The notes: generated by a model from the letters alone, not told the origin. 64,000 bases of DNA from Bacillota bacterium (GCA_023391635.1 JAEWAQ010000018.1:54462-118461), one strand, 5' to 3'; counted from the first letter of the stretch, positions 44,199 through 53,755 are shown. Program-made: numbers and translations.

Positions 44199-46316
44199 AT
44201 GCCGATTGAATATTTGGCGTCGTCCAACATCTTCGAAATCCGTACCGACCGATCCTCCTATGTGTTCGGAATCAGCGAACGGGGAGGGCTGCAGCATTTG
44301 CATTGGGGCAGCCCAGTGTCCGCAGAGGAGTGTGGGGAATGGCTGAAGCCCCGGCTGCACAGCTCCTTCGATGCGGAGGTGGATCGCGAGACGGAGGAGT
44401 ACGGCGGTTGGGGCGGCGCGCATTATGCGGAACCGGCGCTGAAAGCGACATTCGACGATGGCGTGCGGGATTTGCGGTTGCGATATGTGGGGCATGAGTT
44501 GTCGGCGGGCGAAGAGCTGATTGTCCGGCTTGCCGACGAACATTATGCGCTGCAGGTTGAAGTTCATTATCGGGTGCTGTCGGCATACGACCTGGTCGAG
44601 CGGCATGTGCGCATCGTGAACAACGAGTCGCAGCCTATTCGCGTCGAGCAAGTCATGGCCGCGGTCTGGTCCGTGCAGGCGCTGCCGGCGTACCGGCTTA
44701 CGCACGTGACCGGCCGCTGGGCCGGGGAATTCCAATTGCGCACGGACGTACTGTCCGAAGGCAAGAAGCTGCTGGAATCCCGCAGAGGCTTCACGGGTCC
44801 GCACGCGAATCCGTGGTTCGCGATGGATGACGGCAAGGCGGACGAGACGCATGGCCGCGTCTGGTTCGGGGCGCTCGCCTGGAGCGGGAACTGGAAGATC
44901 GTCGCCGAGAAGACGACGTTCGGACATGTCCGGATCGTGGGCGGGATCAACGACTTCGATGGCGCATTTACGCTGGCTCCCGGCGCCGTCTACACTTCGC
45001 CCGTGTTCGTCGGCGGATTCTCCGCCGAAGGCTTCGGCGGGATGAGCCGCCGGCTGCATCGCTACGAACGGGACTGTGTGATTCCCGCCAGTCAGGATCG
45101 CAAAGTGCTGTACAACTCGTGGGAGGCGACCGGGTTCGCAGTCCATGCCGAGGGCCAAAAGGCGCTGGCCCGGCAGGCGGCCCGGCTCGGGGTAGAACGG
45201 TTCGTCGTGGACGACGGCTGGTTCGGCGGGCGCCACAGCGACCGAGCCGGATTGGGTGATTGGCAGGCGAACCCGGAGAAGTTTCCGAACGGGCTCGGGG
45301 AACTGATCGACGAAGTCAAGGGACTCGGCATGGAATTCGGTCTCTGGGTGGAACCCGAGTCCGTGAATCCGGACAGCGATCTGTACCGGAAGCATCCGGA
45401 GTGGGTTTACCAATTTCCGACGCGCGAAGGCACGCAGCTTCGCAACCAATTACTGCTGAACCTGGGATTGCCGGAAGTGAAGGCGTTCGTGCTGGATTTC
45501 ATGACGGAGCTGCTCGGGAGCTATGACATTTCCTTCATCAAGTGGGACATGAACCGTACGGTGACCGAGCCCGGCTCGCTGCATCGGGAAGCGGGTGCAG
45601 GCGAATCGATCTGGGTGCGGCACGTCCGGCATCTGTACGAGATTTGGGCCGAGCTCAGGCGGCGCTTCCCGCATGTGGAGTTCGAAACTTGTGCCGGGGG
45701 CGGCGCGCGGATCGATCTGGGCATGTTGCGGGTGGCGGACCAGGCGTGGATCAGCGACAACACGGACGCCCGCGACCGCCTGGACATTCAGGAAGGATTC
45801 ACATATGCGTACAGTCCATCCGTCATGATGTGCTGGGTGACGGAATCTCCGCACGGGATGAACGGCAGACGGCTGCCGCTGTCGTACCGGTTTCACAGCG
45901 CGATGATGGGCGGGCTCGGCATCGGGGCCGATATCGGCAAGTGGGCGGACGAGGAGATCGCGGAGGCGCGGACGTTCGTGGAGCTGTACAAGCAAGTCCG
46001 TCCGGTCGTCATGGACGGAGATCTGTACCGGTTGTCTTCGTTCCGCAATGCCGGCATCTCCGCCTGTCAATACGTGAGCCGAGACGGGCTCGAAGCGGTC
46101 GTGTTCGCGTTTCAGCATGCGCAGTATTTCGGTTATGCGGACAAGCGGCTGCTGCTGCAAGGCCTGGACCCGGATGCGCTCTACGAAGTGACGGTGCCGG
46201 GCGAAGCGATCGAGCCTGTGCGCCGTCACGGCTCCACCTTGATGCATGCCGGCATGCGGCTTGATCTGCAAGGCGACGCCGCGAGCCGGCTGTATCGGTT
46301 GAAGCGGCTGAAATGA
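44199..46316 (+). CDS. GH36-family alpha-galactosidase
   Basis: A 705-residue cytoplasmic enzyme that removes terminal alpha-galactose from raffinose-type or galactomannan oligosaccharides. The N-terminal beta-sandwich (about 1-300) precedes the catalytic barrel. Signatures are NSWEATGF, FVVDDGWFGGRHSDRAGLGD, the nucleophile D450 in IKWDMNRTV, CAGGGARIDLGML and acid/base D520 in WISDNTDARD; the 70-residue spacing of the two Asp fits the family. ATG 44199 has GCGAGGAG eight bases upstream, while the frame start at 44166 overlaps the GH97 gene. Composition is clearly more GC-rich than the GH97 gene before it. Confidence 0.92.
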   Translation: MPIEYLASSNIFEIRTDRSSYVFGISERGGLQHLHWGSPVSAEECGEWLKPRLHSSFDAEVDRETEEYGGWGGAHYAEPALKATFDDGVRDLRLRYVGHELSAGEELIVRLADEHYALQVEVHYRVLSAYDLVERHVRIVNNESQPIRVEQVMAAVWSVQALPAYRLTHVTGRWAGEFQLRTDVLSEGKKLLESRRGFTGPHANPWFAMDDGKADETHGRVWFGALAWSGNWKIVAEKTTFGHVRIVGGINDFDGAFTLAPGAVYTSPVFVGGFSAEGFGGMSRRLHRYERDCVIPASQDRKVLYNSWEATGFAVHAEGQKALARQAARLGVERFVVDDGWFGGRHSDRAGLGDWQANPEKFPNGLGELIDEVKGLGMEFGLWVEPESVNPDSDLYRKHPEWVYQFPTREGTQLRNQLLLNLGLPEVKAFVLDFMTELLGSYDISFIKWDMNRTVTEPGSLHREAGAGESIWVRHVRHLYEIWAELRRRFPHVEFETCAGGGARIDLGMLRVADQAWISDNTDARDRLDIQEGFTYAYSPSVMMCWVTESPHGMNGRRLPLSYRFHSAMMGGLGIGADIGKWADEEIAEARTFVELYKQVRPVVMDGDLYRLSSFRNAGISACQYVSRDGLEAVVFAFQHAQYFGYADKRLLLQGLDPDALYEVTVPGEAIEPVRRHGSTLMHAGMRLDLQGDAASRLYRLKRLK

Positions 46317-46382
46317 ACGAAGCTTGAAAGGGAACGAAACCTGACGCTGAACGGAGCCTGATAGGGAACGAAGTCTTGCCGA
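46315..46382 (+). repeat. four tandem 17-bp units after the GH36 gene
   Basis: Units beginning at 46315, 46332, 46349 and 46366 share the form GAACGAAGCCTGATAGG with a few changes each. The first overlaps the GH36 stop codon. No hairpin is obvious. It fills the gap before the epimerase-like gene. Confidence 0.75.
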
Positions 46383-46443
46383 ACCGGCTCGTTGCATGCG
46401 AGAATGGATGAGCCAATGACGATTGTGGATGAGGGTGAGGACC

Positions 46444-47436
46444 ATGAACGAGAATCGGGTTCCGGATCAGGGTGTACAAGTATACCGCCATTCTTATAAA
46501 GGCTGGGCTTCGGCCGTCATCGAGAGCAAGGCGGTACGGGCGGAAATCGTCCCGGCGCTGGGCGGCAAGATCGTCTCGTTGCTGTACAAGCCGACGGGCA
46601 AAGAGTGGCTGCTGGATGCGGGGAGTCGGGCGCTGCGGCAGCCTGAATACGGGTCGCCATTCACCGATTGGGATATGAGCGGGTGGGACGAATGCTTCCC
46701 GACGATCAATGCCTGTACGTTAGCGGGAACGAAGCTGCCCGACCATGGGGAGGTGTGGCCTCTGCCGTGGAACTGCGAGGTGAAAGAGGGCGCGATCGCA
46801 TGCGCGGCAGATACGGTGCGTCTGCCGCTGCGGCTAACGCGGACGCTGTCGATGCCGTCGCCGGACATGCTGCGGCTCGCCTACCGGGCGGACAACTTGC
46901 ACGGCGACCGCGAGATGCCGTTCCTGTGGGCGGCGCATCCGCAATTCGCGGTGGACGAACCGACCCGCGTGCTGCTGCCGGAGTCGATGCGGGAGCTGCT
47001 GTGCGTGTTCGGCGGACGGCATCTGACGGCGGGAACATCTTATGCGGTCGAGGCGATAGGCGATTTGCGGCCCGACGTGACCGGGGATGGGCGGAAGTTC
47101 TATTACGCGGGCGATGTCGATGCCGGCTGGTCCGGTTTATACGGCCGAGAGAGCCGCAGTTATTTGATCCTGCGGACGTCGCCGGCGGACGTTCCCCATC
47201 TGGGCATCTGGATCGACGAAGGGATGTTCAACGATCGCAGCGCCTGCGCGCTGGAACCGGGCATCGGCTACTACGATTCGCTGGAACGGGCGGCCGCAAA
47301 CGGAACTGCCGGGCTGCTCGCCCCCCGCGGCTGCCGGGAGTGGCAACTGGACATCGTGCTCGGAGCCGGGGACGAACCGCTCAGCCCTTCGGAATCTCCC
47401 GATACTTCGACGGAGAATGCCCCATCATCTGCTTGA
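46444..47436 (+). CDS. aldose-1-epimerase-like protein
   Basis: A 330-residue protein of the galactose-mutarotase superfamily, with AEIVPALGGKIVSLLYKPTG at the N-terminus, WDECFPTINACTLAG and FLWAAHPQFAVDEPTRVLLP, where the HPQF segment holds the candidate catalytic His. It may interconvert anomers of the sugars released by the GH36 enzyme; relatives of this subgroup are uncharacterised. ATG 46444 follows GGGTGAGGA closely; the in-frame ATG 46423 is an alternative. Its last 20 or so codons run through the 84-bp AraC-derived repeat in the opposite sense, so the C-terminus PSESPDTSTENAPSSA is encoded by sequence that codes for the regulator tail on the other strand. Confidence 0.75.
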   Translation: MNENRVPDQGVQVYRHSYKGWASAVIESKAVRAEIVPALGGKIVSLLYKPTGKEWLLDAGSRALRQPEYGSPFTDWDMSGWDECFPTINACTLAGTKLPDHGEVWPLPWNCEVKEGAIACAADTVRLPLRLTRTLSMPSPDMLRLAYRADNLHGDREMPFLWAAHPQFAVDEPTRVLLPESMRELLCVFGGRHLTAGTSYAVEAIGDLRPDVTGDGRKFYYAGDVDAGWSGLYGRESRSYLILRTSPADVPHLGIWIDEGMFNDRSACALEPGIGYYDSLERAAANGTAGLLAPRGCREWQLDIVLGAGDEPLSPSESPDTSTENAPSSA

Positions 47437-47460
47437 ACAGCCTCGAGAAATCGTAAGGAT
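47377..47460. repeat. 84-bp direct repeat, left copy (truncated AraC 3' end)
   Basis: It matches 59583-59666 at 81 of 84 positions without gaps. On the minus strand it encodes the end of an AraC regulator, PYDFSRLFKQMMGHSPSKYR, with a stop at 47381-47383. One difference is silent and two adjacent ones change Asp to Tyr in the right copy, so the left copy keeps the family consensus better. Nothing of the rest of an AraC gene remains to the right of it. It marks the left edge of the 12.1-kb low-GC block. Confidence 0.85.
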
Positions 47461-47663
47461 TAATAAGTTTCATGCCTATTCATTTCTGAATGATCGATTG
47501 ACGAACGAGCTCTTGAATTTCCTCTTGAGGAGATTCGAGGGCTTTTTGCATTTTCACGAAACAAATCAGTGAAGCCTTGAAATTCAAAGTACAACAGTTT
47601 AAAAACAAGCAGCCCATGAATAGATTCGATGTAAAATTTTACCGATTGGTATAGGGATGCCAC
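47461..47663 (-). pseudogene. possible transposase 3' remnant
   Basis: The minus strand reads FYIESIHGLLVFKLLYFEFQ in one frame and, after a one-base shift, MQKALESPQEEIQELVRQS, then IIQK and a stop near 47489. The second string resembles the acidic C-terminus of some insertion sequence transposases as I recall them, but no terminal inverted repeats or catalytic motif are present. It abuts the AraC fragment exactly at the edge of the block. Function and family are uncertain. The rest of 47664-47735 holds only the ribosome site of the next gene. Confidence 0.35.
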
Positions 47664-47735
47664 TCATGTTCAAGTTGCTTTATGCTCTGTCAGCGATTAA
47701 GCTGATAACAATGAAAAACAGGGGGGGGATTCATA

Positions 47736-50015
47736 TTGAGGTTGAAAGTGAAAACGACGTTCATGAAATATTTTATTTCATTTTTTCTCTTATTTCTTAT
47801 TCCCGTCCTGGTATTGGGAGCTCTCTTATATTGGAATACAGTAAGAAAACTCCAGGAAGAGGTTGAGTCGTTTAATCTGGCGAAAATCAATCAGGCTCGA
47901 ACTTTGCTGGACGAGCAATTTCGCGGGTTGGAGCAGACCGCTGGCAAAATATCGTTTGATCCGCGCATGAGCTCTTATATGTTCACAGGGGATGCTTATA
48001 CCAGGATCGAAGCGATCGAAGAACTTAAAAGATATAAGATAAACAACCCGTTTGCGGATGACTTGTATGTTTATTTTAAAGACGATGTACAGATTTATTC
48101 CTCAGCCGGTTCCTCTTCATTACCTACATTCCTCCAAGTGATGCTGGGATCGACTGAAGAAACAGAGCTGATTCGGCAATTGCGGCAGTCGGACCAGAGA
48201 CGGATTGGCATTTATGAAAACATGGATACGAATATGGCCGAGAAGAAAACGGTGGTAACTTATATGGTGCCGATTCCGCTCCATACTCCATATACAAATG
48301 GAAGTGTTTTATTTTCGATTAACGGCGAGCGGATCTCCTCTTTGCTGCAGAGCGTTTTGGGCGACTTTGCAGGCACTGTGGTCATTTTGGATGAACACAA
48401 GCGGGTAGTAGCCAACAAGAGCTCGATTGATGCAAGCTTGCCGGAGTTCAGTCAGATGCTGGAAGGCACCGCTGCCAGCGGACTTGAAGAACGGAGCTGG
48501 CGTGGCGTACATTATTCCATCGCCTCGGATCAGTCGGAGCTATTGGGGTGGAGATTCTCCATTGTGATGCCAACGGAACAGTTTTTTGCGGAAGCGTTGG
48601 AGACTCGAAGTCTTTTTTACTATATGATTATAATTTTAGTTATATCCGGAATTTGTTCCTCATATTTGCTTTCACATACACATTATCGACCGATTCGAAA
48701 GCTTGTGAAATATACAAAAGGGTTTGGCAGCACCGCTGTCGGATCGAATGCTTCCAGCGAATTTGAGCATATTCAGCTTATTTTGGACGAGGCGATCACC
48801 AGCCACGATGAGTTAAAAAAGGAAGTGGAGGAACAGCAGCCCCTTGTGCGCGAGAAAATCATCGTACGTCTGCTGCGTGGGGAGTTCGTCAACGACGACG
48901 AGGCTGGGAAGGTTCTGGATGCCGTGAGCATCCATTTGTCTGGACCTTCCTATTTTGTGCTTTATATATCCTGGCAGAATCGCAGCCCTGATGAAAACTC
49001 CAACACTTATGAGCATGTGATCCGCGAGCTTGCCTATATAACATTTGCCGAAGGGTGGGGATACGGAGCGGATATGGGGTACGATCATACGGTTACGCTT
49101 CTTGTTAATGTTAACGAACGAGCATCCGACGCCAGGTCGCTGCAAGAGCGAATCGTCACTCAGCTTCACCGGCAAATAACGCGAGAGTTCGGTCAGGAGC
49201 CAACCATCGGAGTCAGCAACATGGGCGAGCATGTATCCTCCATCAGCCGCTGCTTTATCGAGGCCTCAGCCGCTTATGAATACAAGTGGAAATTCGGCAC
49301 GGGCATACCGATATTTTTTGACGACATCAAGACGGCGCAAAACAATTTTGAATGGTATCCGATGGAACACCAGGTCCGATTTATCCAAAGCTTGAAGCAA
49401 GGCAACAGGGAAGCGGCCATAGATACACTGAAGGCAATGAACGAGTCTCTGAAAACAAACGAGACTTCCTTCCTGATGCTGAAAAGCATTTGTTTCGAGA
49501 TGATCAACGCTGTATTGAAGACAATGAATGAGATGAATGTGGCGGATTGCTCGCGTTATGCGAAGGAACTGATGGTGTTCCAGACATTGGATGAACTTCA
49601 GTTGAAGATGCAAAACTTGATTTTGATCGTGTGCGGACATGTGGAGCAGACTCGCGAGAGCAACAACAACCATCTGAAAAATTCCGTGCTGAACTATATT
49701 CAGGAATCCTATCAGGAATATGATTTCAGTCTGGATAAAGTGGCGGAGCGCCTTCAGGTATCCTCATCCTATCTGGGGCGGTTCATCAAGGATCAGACGG
49801 GACATACCTTCATGGATTATGTGACTTACTTAAAAATGGATGAGGTGAAGCGGCGGCTGATCCACTCGGATGCATCCGTGCAGGAAATTATCGAAGGCGT
49901 CGGTTATCAGAGCATGTCCAGCTTTATTCGCAAGTTTAAAGCGCTGGAAGGGATCACGCCGGGGCAGTATCGGATACTTTACGCTAAGACAGGTAAGGAA
50001 GAAGAGACGGAATAA
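47736..50015 (+). CDS. membrane-anchored AraC-family regulator
   Basis: A 759-residue one-component sensor. Membrane helices at about 11-33 and 291-313 bracket an extracellular Cache-like sensor (about 35-288). A cytoplasmic linker with no recognised catalytic motif (about 315-645) leads to a C-terminal AraC double helix-turn-helix (about 655-752: LDKVAERLQVSSSYLGRFI, VQEIIEGVGYQSMSSFIRKF). Signal and DNA binding are thus in one polypeptide, as if the YesM sensor and YesN output were fused without kinase and receiver. It starts with TTG 47736, about eight bases after an eight-G run. It is the first gene of the block and is followed by a good terminator and the Lpl-type importer, its probable target. 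Confidence 0.88.
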   Translation: MRLKVKTTFMKYFISFFLLFLIPVLVLGALLYWNTVRKLQEEVESFNLAKINQARTLLDEQFRGLEQTAGKISFDPRMSSYMFTGDAYTRIEAIEELKRYKINNPFADDLYVYFKDDVQIYSSAGSSSLPTFLQVMLGSTEETELIRQLRQSDQRRIGIYENMDTNMAEKKTVVTYMVPIPLHTPYTNGSVLFSINGERISSLLQSVLGDFAGTVVILDEHKRVVANKSSIDASLPEFSQMLEGTAASGLEERSWRGVHYSIASDQSELLGWRFSIVMPTEQFFAEALETRSLFYYMIIILVISGICSSYLLSHTHYRPIRKLVKYTKGFGSTAVGSNASSEFEHIQLILDEAITSHDELKKEVEEQQPLVREKIIVRLLRGEFVNDDEAGKVLDAVSIHLSGPSYFVLYISWQNRSPDENSNTYEHVIRELAYITFAEGWGYGADMGYDHTVTLLVNVNERASDARSLQERIVTQLHRQITREFGQEPTIGVSNMGEHVSSISRCFIEASAAYEYKWKFGTGIPIFFDDIKTAQNNFEWYPMEHQVRFIQSLKQGNREAAIDTLKAMNESLKTNETSFLMLKSICFEMINAVLKTMNEMNVADCSRYAKELMVFQTLDELQLKMQNLILIVCGHVEQTRESNNNHLKNSVLNYIQESYQEYDFSLDKVAERLQVSSSYLGRFIKDQTGHTFMDYVTYLKMDEVKRRLIHSDASVQEIIEGVGYQSMSSFIRKFKALEGITPGQYRILYAKTGKEEETE

Positions 50016-50026
50016 ACAGAGAAAGG

Positions 50027-50059
50027 CTCCGAGTCGATGTGCGATCGGGGTTTTTTTTT
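50027..50059 (+). terminator. rho-independent terminator after the AraC regulator
   Basis: CTCCGA-G-TCG (50027-50036) pairs imperfectly with CGA-TCGGGG (50042-50050) around ATGTG, followed by nine T residues (50051-50059). It separates regulator from transporter operon. Confidence 0.7.
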
Positions 50060-50200
50060 GTGCGACTGTACGTTTTGGAACACGAAATATCGAAACGGCA
50101 TACTCCCCAATGTAGGATTTTGCACAGTCCAAGCGCAAATGGAATATAGGCAATTCATGCGGTCTGAGCTACACTTGCCTCAACAGAAAGGGGAGGACAT

Positions 50201-51109
50201 ATGGGTAAGGCGCATGTGTTATGGAGCGGTGTGAGGAAGAGATGGCAGCTTTATATTTTTTTGTTGCCTACACTATCCTATTTTATTTTATTTCAATATG
50301 TGCCCATGTACGGGTTGCAAATCGCCTTCAAAAACTATATGGCTTCCAAGGGGATTTGGGGGAGTCCATGGATCGGCTTGGATCATTTGGAGCGGTTTTT
50401 TAATTCCTATTATTTTTGGAGGTTGCTGAACAATACGCTGTTGATCAACTTGTATCAGCTGGTTTTATTCCCGGTCTCGATTATGGTGGCGCTATCATTG
50501 AACGAGTTGAGAAGCGGCCGGTTGAAATCAACTGTACAAACGATTACGTATGCGCCGCATTTTATCTCGGTTGTCGTTATGGCCGGTATGATTATAACCT
50601 TTCTTGATCCCAACTCCGGGATTGTCAATTCAGCGTTGCGATTATTGGGGCAAGAACCGATTCACTTTATGGCCGAGGCAGGCTGGTTCAAATCGATCTA
50701 CGTCCTTTCCGGGGAGTGGCAGAACCTTGGGTGGGGAGCGATTATATATTTGGCGGCGCTGGCCGGCATTCATCCGGAGCTGCATGAAGCGGCCAAGGTG
50801 GACGGGGCATCGCGCTTTCAACGTATTCTGTATGTGAATATCCCCGGGATTATGCCGACAGTTATCATTATGCTTATTTTGAATATGGGCAACATGATGA
50901 CGGTTGGATTCGAGAAAATCTATTTGCTGCAGAACAATCTGAATATAGAAGCCTCGGACGTGATCCAGACCTATGTGTACCGAAGCGGAATTTTGCAGGC
51001 GCAATACAGCTTTTCGGCAGCAATCGGATTATTTAACAATGTCATTAATTTTATAGTTCTGGTTATCTTCAACAACCTGGCACGTCGAACTGGAACGAGT
51101 TTGTGGTAG
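50201..51109 (+). CDS. ABC polysaccharide transporter permease (LplB type)
   Basis: A 302-residue six-helix permease; QLYIFLLPTLSYFILFQYVP is the first helix and ELHEAAKVDGASRFQRILYV the EAA loop. AAAGGGGAGG precedes ATG 50201. It is the first gene of the seven-gene transporter and enzyme operon of the block; the second permease starts 10 bases after it. No ATPase gene is encoded. Confidence 0.9.
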   Translation: MGKAHVLWSGVRKRWQLYIFLLPTLSYFILFQYVPMYGLQIAFKNYMASKGIWGSPWIGLDHLERFFNSYYFWRLLNNTLLINLYQLVLFPVSIMVALSLNELRSGRLKSTVQTITYAPHFISVVVMAGMIITFLDPNSGIVNSALRLLGQEPIHFMAEAGWFKSIYVLSGEWQNLGWGAIIYLAALAGIHPELHEAAKVDGASRFQRILYVNIPGIMPTVIIMLILNMGNMMTVGFEKIYLLQNNLNIEASDVIQTYVYRSGILQAQYSFSAAIGLFNNVINFIVLVIFNNLARRTGTSLW

Positions 51110-51119
51110 GAGGGGTACG

Positions 51120-52010
51120 ATGAGACGACGATTCACATCAGATACATGGTTTGCTGTCTGCAATTACGGATTTGTCCTGTTGATAACGGCGGTTGTGCTG
51201 TATCCGCTCTTGTACATCATTAGCGCTTCTATAAGCGATCCGGACTATGTGAACTCCGGCCGCATGTGGCTGTGGCCTCATGGCATCACGATGAATGGAT
51301 ATGCGAAAGTTTTTCAAAACGAAGAAATATGGATCGGCTACAGAAACACGATTTTTTACACAGTGCTCGGCGTACTGGTCAATCTGATCTTCACCTTGCC
51401 AGGGGCTTACGCGTTGTCTCGTACCGATCTGGCGGGGCGCAATTTGTTTACGTTTATCATCGTCTTCTCGATGTTTTTCAGCGGCGGCCTGATTCCAACT
51501 TATCTGCTGGTCAAATCGCTGGGCATGATCGATAGCATCTGGGCTTTGCTATTGCCGAGTGCGGCGGGCGTTTTTCAAATTATCGTATCCCGTACCTTCT
51601 TTCAGTCATCGATTCCGAAAGAGCTGGAGGAAGCGGCCGAGATGGACGGCTGTATGCCCTTTCGCTTTTTTTTCAGCATCGTGCTGCCGTTATCGAAGGC
51701 GATTATTGCGGTTATGGCATTGTTTTACGGAGTGGCGCATTGGAATTCTTATTTTAGCGCGCTGATCTATATATCGGACCGGAATCTGTATCCACTCCAG
51801 CTGATTCTCAGAGAAATCCTGGTGATGAATCAAATAAACAGCGCGGCAATGAGCGGGTTGGATATCGAAGCATACACCGAACAGTTAAAGCTGGCCGACT
51901 TGATCAAATATTCCGTTATGATCATAGCCGCATTGCCTCTGCTGATCGTTTATCCCTTTTTGCAGCGTTTCTTTATCAAGGGCGTGTTGATTGGTTCCGT
52001 CAAAGGATGA
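51120..52010 (+). CDS. ABC polysaccharide transporter permease (LplC type)
   Basis: A 296-residue six-helix permease. The EAA loop is ELEEAAEMDGCMPFRFFFSI, with Cys in place of the usual Ala after DG, and FYGVAHWNSYFSALIYISDR follows. It pairs with the permease 10 bases upstream. Downstream, CACCTGAAGGAGGTG (52020-52034) could fold around a ribosome-site-like sequence, but no gene starts there. Confidence 0.9.
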   Translation: MRRRFTSDTWFAVCNYGFVLLITAVVLYPLLYIISASISDPDYVNSGRMWLWPHGITMNGYAKVFQNEEIWIGYRNTIFYTVLGVLVNLIFTLPGAYALSRTDLAGRNLFTFIIVFSMFFSGGLIPTYLLVKSLGMIDSIWALLLPSAAGVFQIIVSRTFFQSSIPKELEEAAEMDGCMPFRFFFSIVLPLSKAIIAVMALFYGVAHWNSYFSALIYISDRNLYPLQLILREILVMNQINSAAMSGLDIEAYTEQLKLADLIKYSVMIIAALPLLIVYPFLQRFFIKGVLIGSVKG

Positions 52011-52104
52011 GTTTGAACCACCTGAAGGAGGTGATGCCTGGCGAGAGTGGTTATAAAAAAGTAAGGAAGAATAGACACCAAATGAGAACGGGAAGGGGAT
52101 TTAC

Positions 52105-53730
52105 ATGCGCAAATTCAGCAAGTTGGTGTTGGCGGCGACAATTGCAATTACGGCGCTTGCCGGTTGCTCGACAGGCAAGGAAGCAGAAGGAACAGGAACA
52201 GGAACTCCGTCTCCGGTAGTCTCCAAAAGCCCCGAGCCGAGCAACCTGAACAAGGACGGATACCCGATTGTGAACGAAACGATCGAATTGGAGGTCATGG
52301 GCTTCAAGAGCCCTGCTCACGGCCCCTGGGAGGAAATGCTGGCTTTCAAGGAAATGGAGAAGATGACCAACATCAAGCTTAAGTTTAATACGCCACCGGA
52401 GGACGGTTATGCCGAGAGAAAAAACCTGGCCTTTGCGAGCGGCGAACTGCCCGATTTCTTCTTTTTAGGTTCGTTGACCGAGGCCGATCAATTAAATTAC
52501 GGCAGTGAAGGCTTGCTTATTCCTCTGGAAGATTTGATTGCTGATTATGCGCCTAATTTAACTCAGATTTTTCAGCAATATCCGGAAATCAAAAAGTCGA
52601 TTACGGCTCCCGACGGCCATATCTACGCGCTTCCGAGGCTGCAAAACTTGACGCTGCATAGCCGGTTTGAAGCACGTCTGTATCCGAATTGGGAATTGTT
52701 CCAGAAGAACAACATCAGCAAAATGCCGGACAATACGGAAGAGCTGAAGCAGATGCTGCAGCAGTTTAAAGCCGCGGGCCTGATTCCTCTATCGAGCGCC
52801 AATATCAATCAGATTCGGATTCCGCTGCTTGCCGCCTTCGGCGAGATTCAGAACGTTCAGGGAATTCGTCTGAAGGACGATCAAGTTCAATATGTCCCGA
52901 TGCAGGACGGATACAAAGCTTATCTGGAATACATGAACGGCTTGTTTGCGGATAAGTTGCTTGACCCGGACATATTCTCGCATACGGTTCAACAATACAA
53001 CGCCAAGCTGGCAGAGAATAAGGTTGCAGTGTTCACCACTTTTTCGCCGCACAGCAATCTGAAGGAAATTACGCCGGCCAAGCTGATTGAGATGAATTAC
53101 CCGATGTTCCCGGTGCTGACAAGTCCGATCAACGACAAGAAAATCTATTATCTCAGATCCAGCGTCATGCCGGGCAACTTCGCGATCACCAACAAAAACA
53201 AGCATCCGGAAGCAACCATGCGCTGGGCTGATTACTGGTACTCGCTGGAAGGCACGTTTTTGATGACGCAAGGAATCAAGGTGGACCGGGCATGGCTGGA
53301 CGATCCGAATGCCAAGCTTGAGGACGTGCGCAAAGTTCCGGAAGGCACCGCCCCAATCAACTATATGCAGAAGGTGCTGACACCATTTGCCGGCATTAGC
53401 AATTTAAACGACGAGGTTCAAGGAATTCTGAATAGCAAAGCAACGGTCAAGATCGATGAGTTTTTGAACAATCAATCGAAGGAATTGATCGGGCCGTATG
53501 CGAAGGAGCCGTTCCCGATGGTCATGTTGACCACGCAAGAAGCGCAGGATGCCAGTATTATCCTCCGGGATCTGCAAACCTACGTAGCAGAGATGGAAGC
53601 TAGATTTATTACCGGCAAGGAGCCCATCAGCAGTTGGGCCAGCTATCTGAAGACGATTGATAATATGCAGGTGGACAAAGTGCTTAAAATCTACCAGACG
53701 GCATACGATCGCTGGAAAAACTCCAAATAA
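52105..53730 (+). CDS. LplA-type substrate-binding lipoprotein
   Basis: A 541-residue lipoprotein with the lipobox ALAGC (Cys about residue 21), a short Gly/Thr/Pro/Ser linker and the long Lpl binding fold (KMTNIKLKFNTPPEDGYAER, SGELPDFFFLGSLTEADQLN). It is the receptor for the block's glycan fragments. GGGAAGGGGA precedes ATG 52105. The next gene begins only 25 bases after its stop, and no terminator separates it from the enzyme genes, unlike the arrangement in the other importer loci here. Confidence 0.9.
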   Translation: MRKFSKLVLAATIAITALAGCSTGKEAEGTGTGTPSPVVSKSPEPSNLNKDGYPIVNETIELEVMGFKSPAHGPWEEMLAFKEMEKMTNIKLKFNTPPEDGYAERKNLAFASGELPDFFFLGSLTEADQLNYGSEGLLIPLEDLIADYAPNLTQIFQQYPEIKKSITAPDGHIYALPRLQNLTLHSRFEARLYPNWELFQKNNISKMPDNTEELKQMLQQFKAAGLIPLSSANINQIRIPLLAAFGEIQNVQGIRLKDDQVQYVPMQDGYKAYLEYMNGLFADKLLDPDIFSHTVQQYNAKLAENKVAVFTTFSPHSNLKEITPAKLIEMNYPMFPVLTSPINDKKIYYLRSSVMPGNFAITNKNKHPEATMRWADYWYSLEGTFLMTQGIKVDRAWLDDPNAKLEDVRKVPEGTAPINYMQKVLTPFAGISNLNDEVQGILNSKATVKIDEFLNNQSKELIGPYAKEPFPMVMLTTQEAQDASIILRDLQTYVAEMEARFITGKEPISSWASYLKTIDNMQVDKVLKIYQTAYDRWKNSK

Positions 53731-53755
53731 TCTATCCATCGGGGAGTGTTAAACA

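Noticed and set aside
44133..45449. 438-codon antisense frame opposite the GH36 gene
   Set aside because: The sense strand has all GH36 signatures with a good start; the antisense frame has none.
52020..52219. Short ORF beginning after CACCTGAAGGAGGTG
   Set aside because: The possible start is too close to the ribosome site, and the frame runs out of phase through the lipoprotein signal peptide of the true gene.
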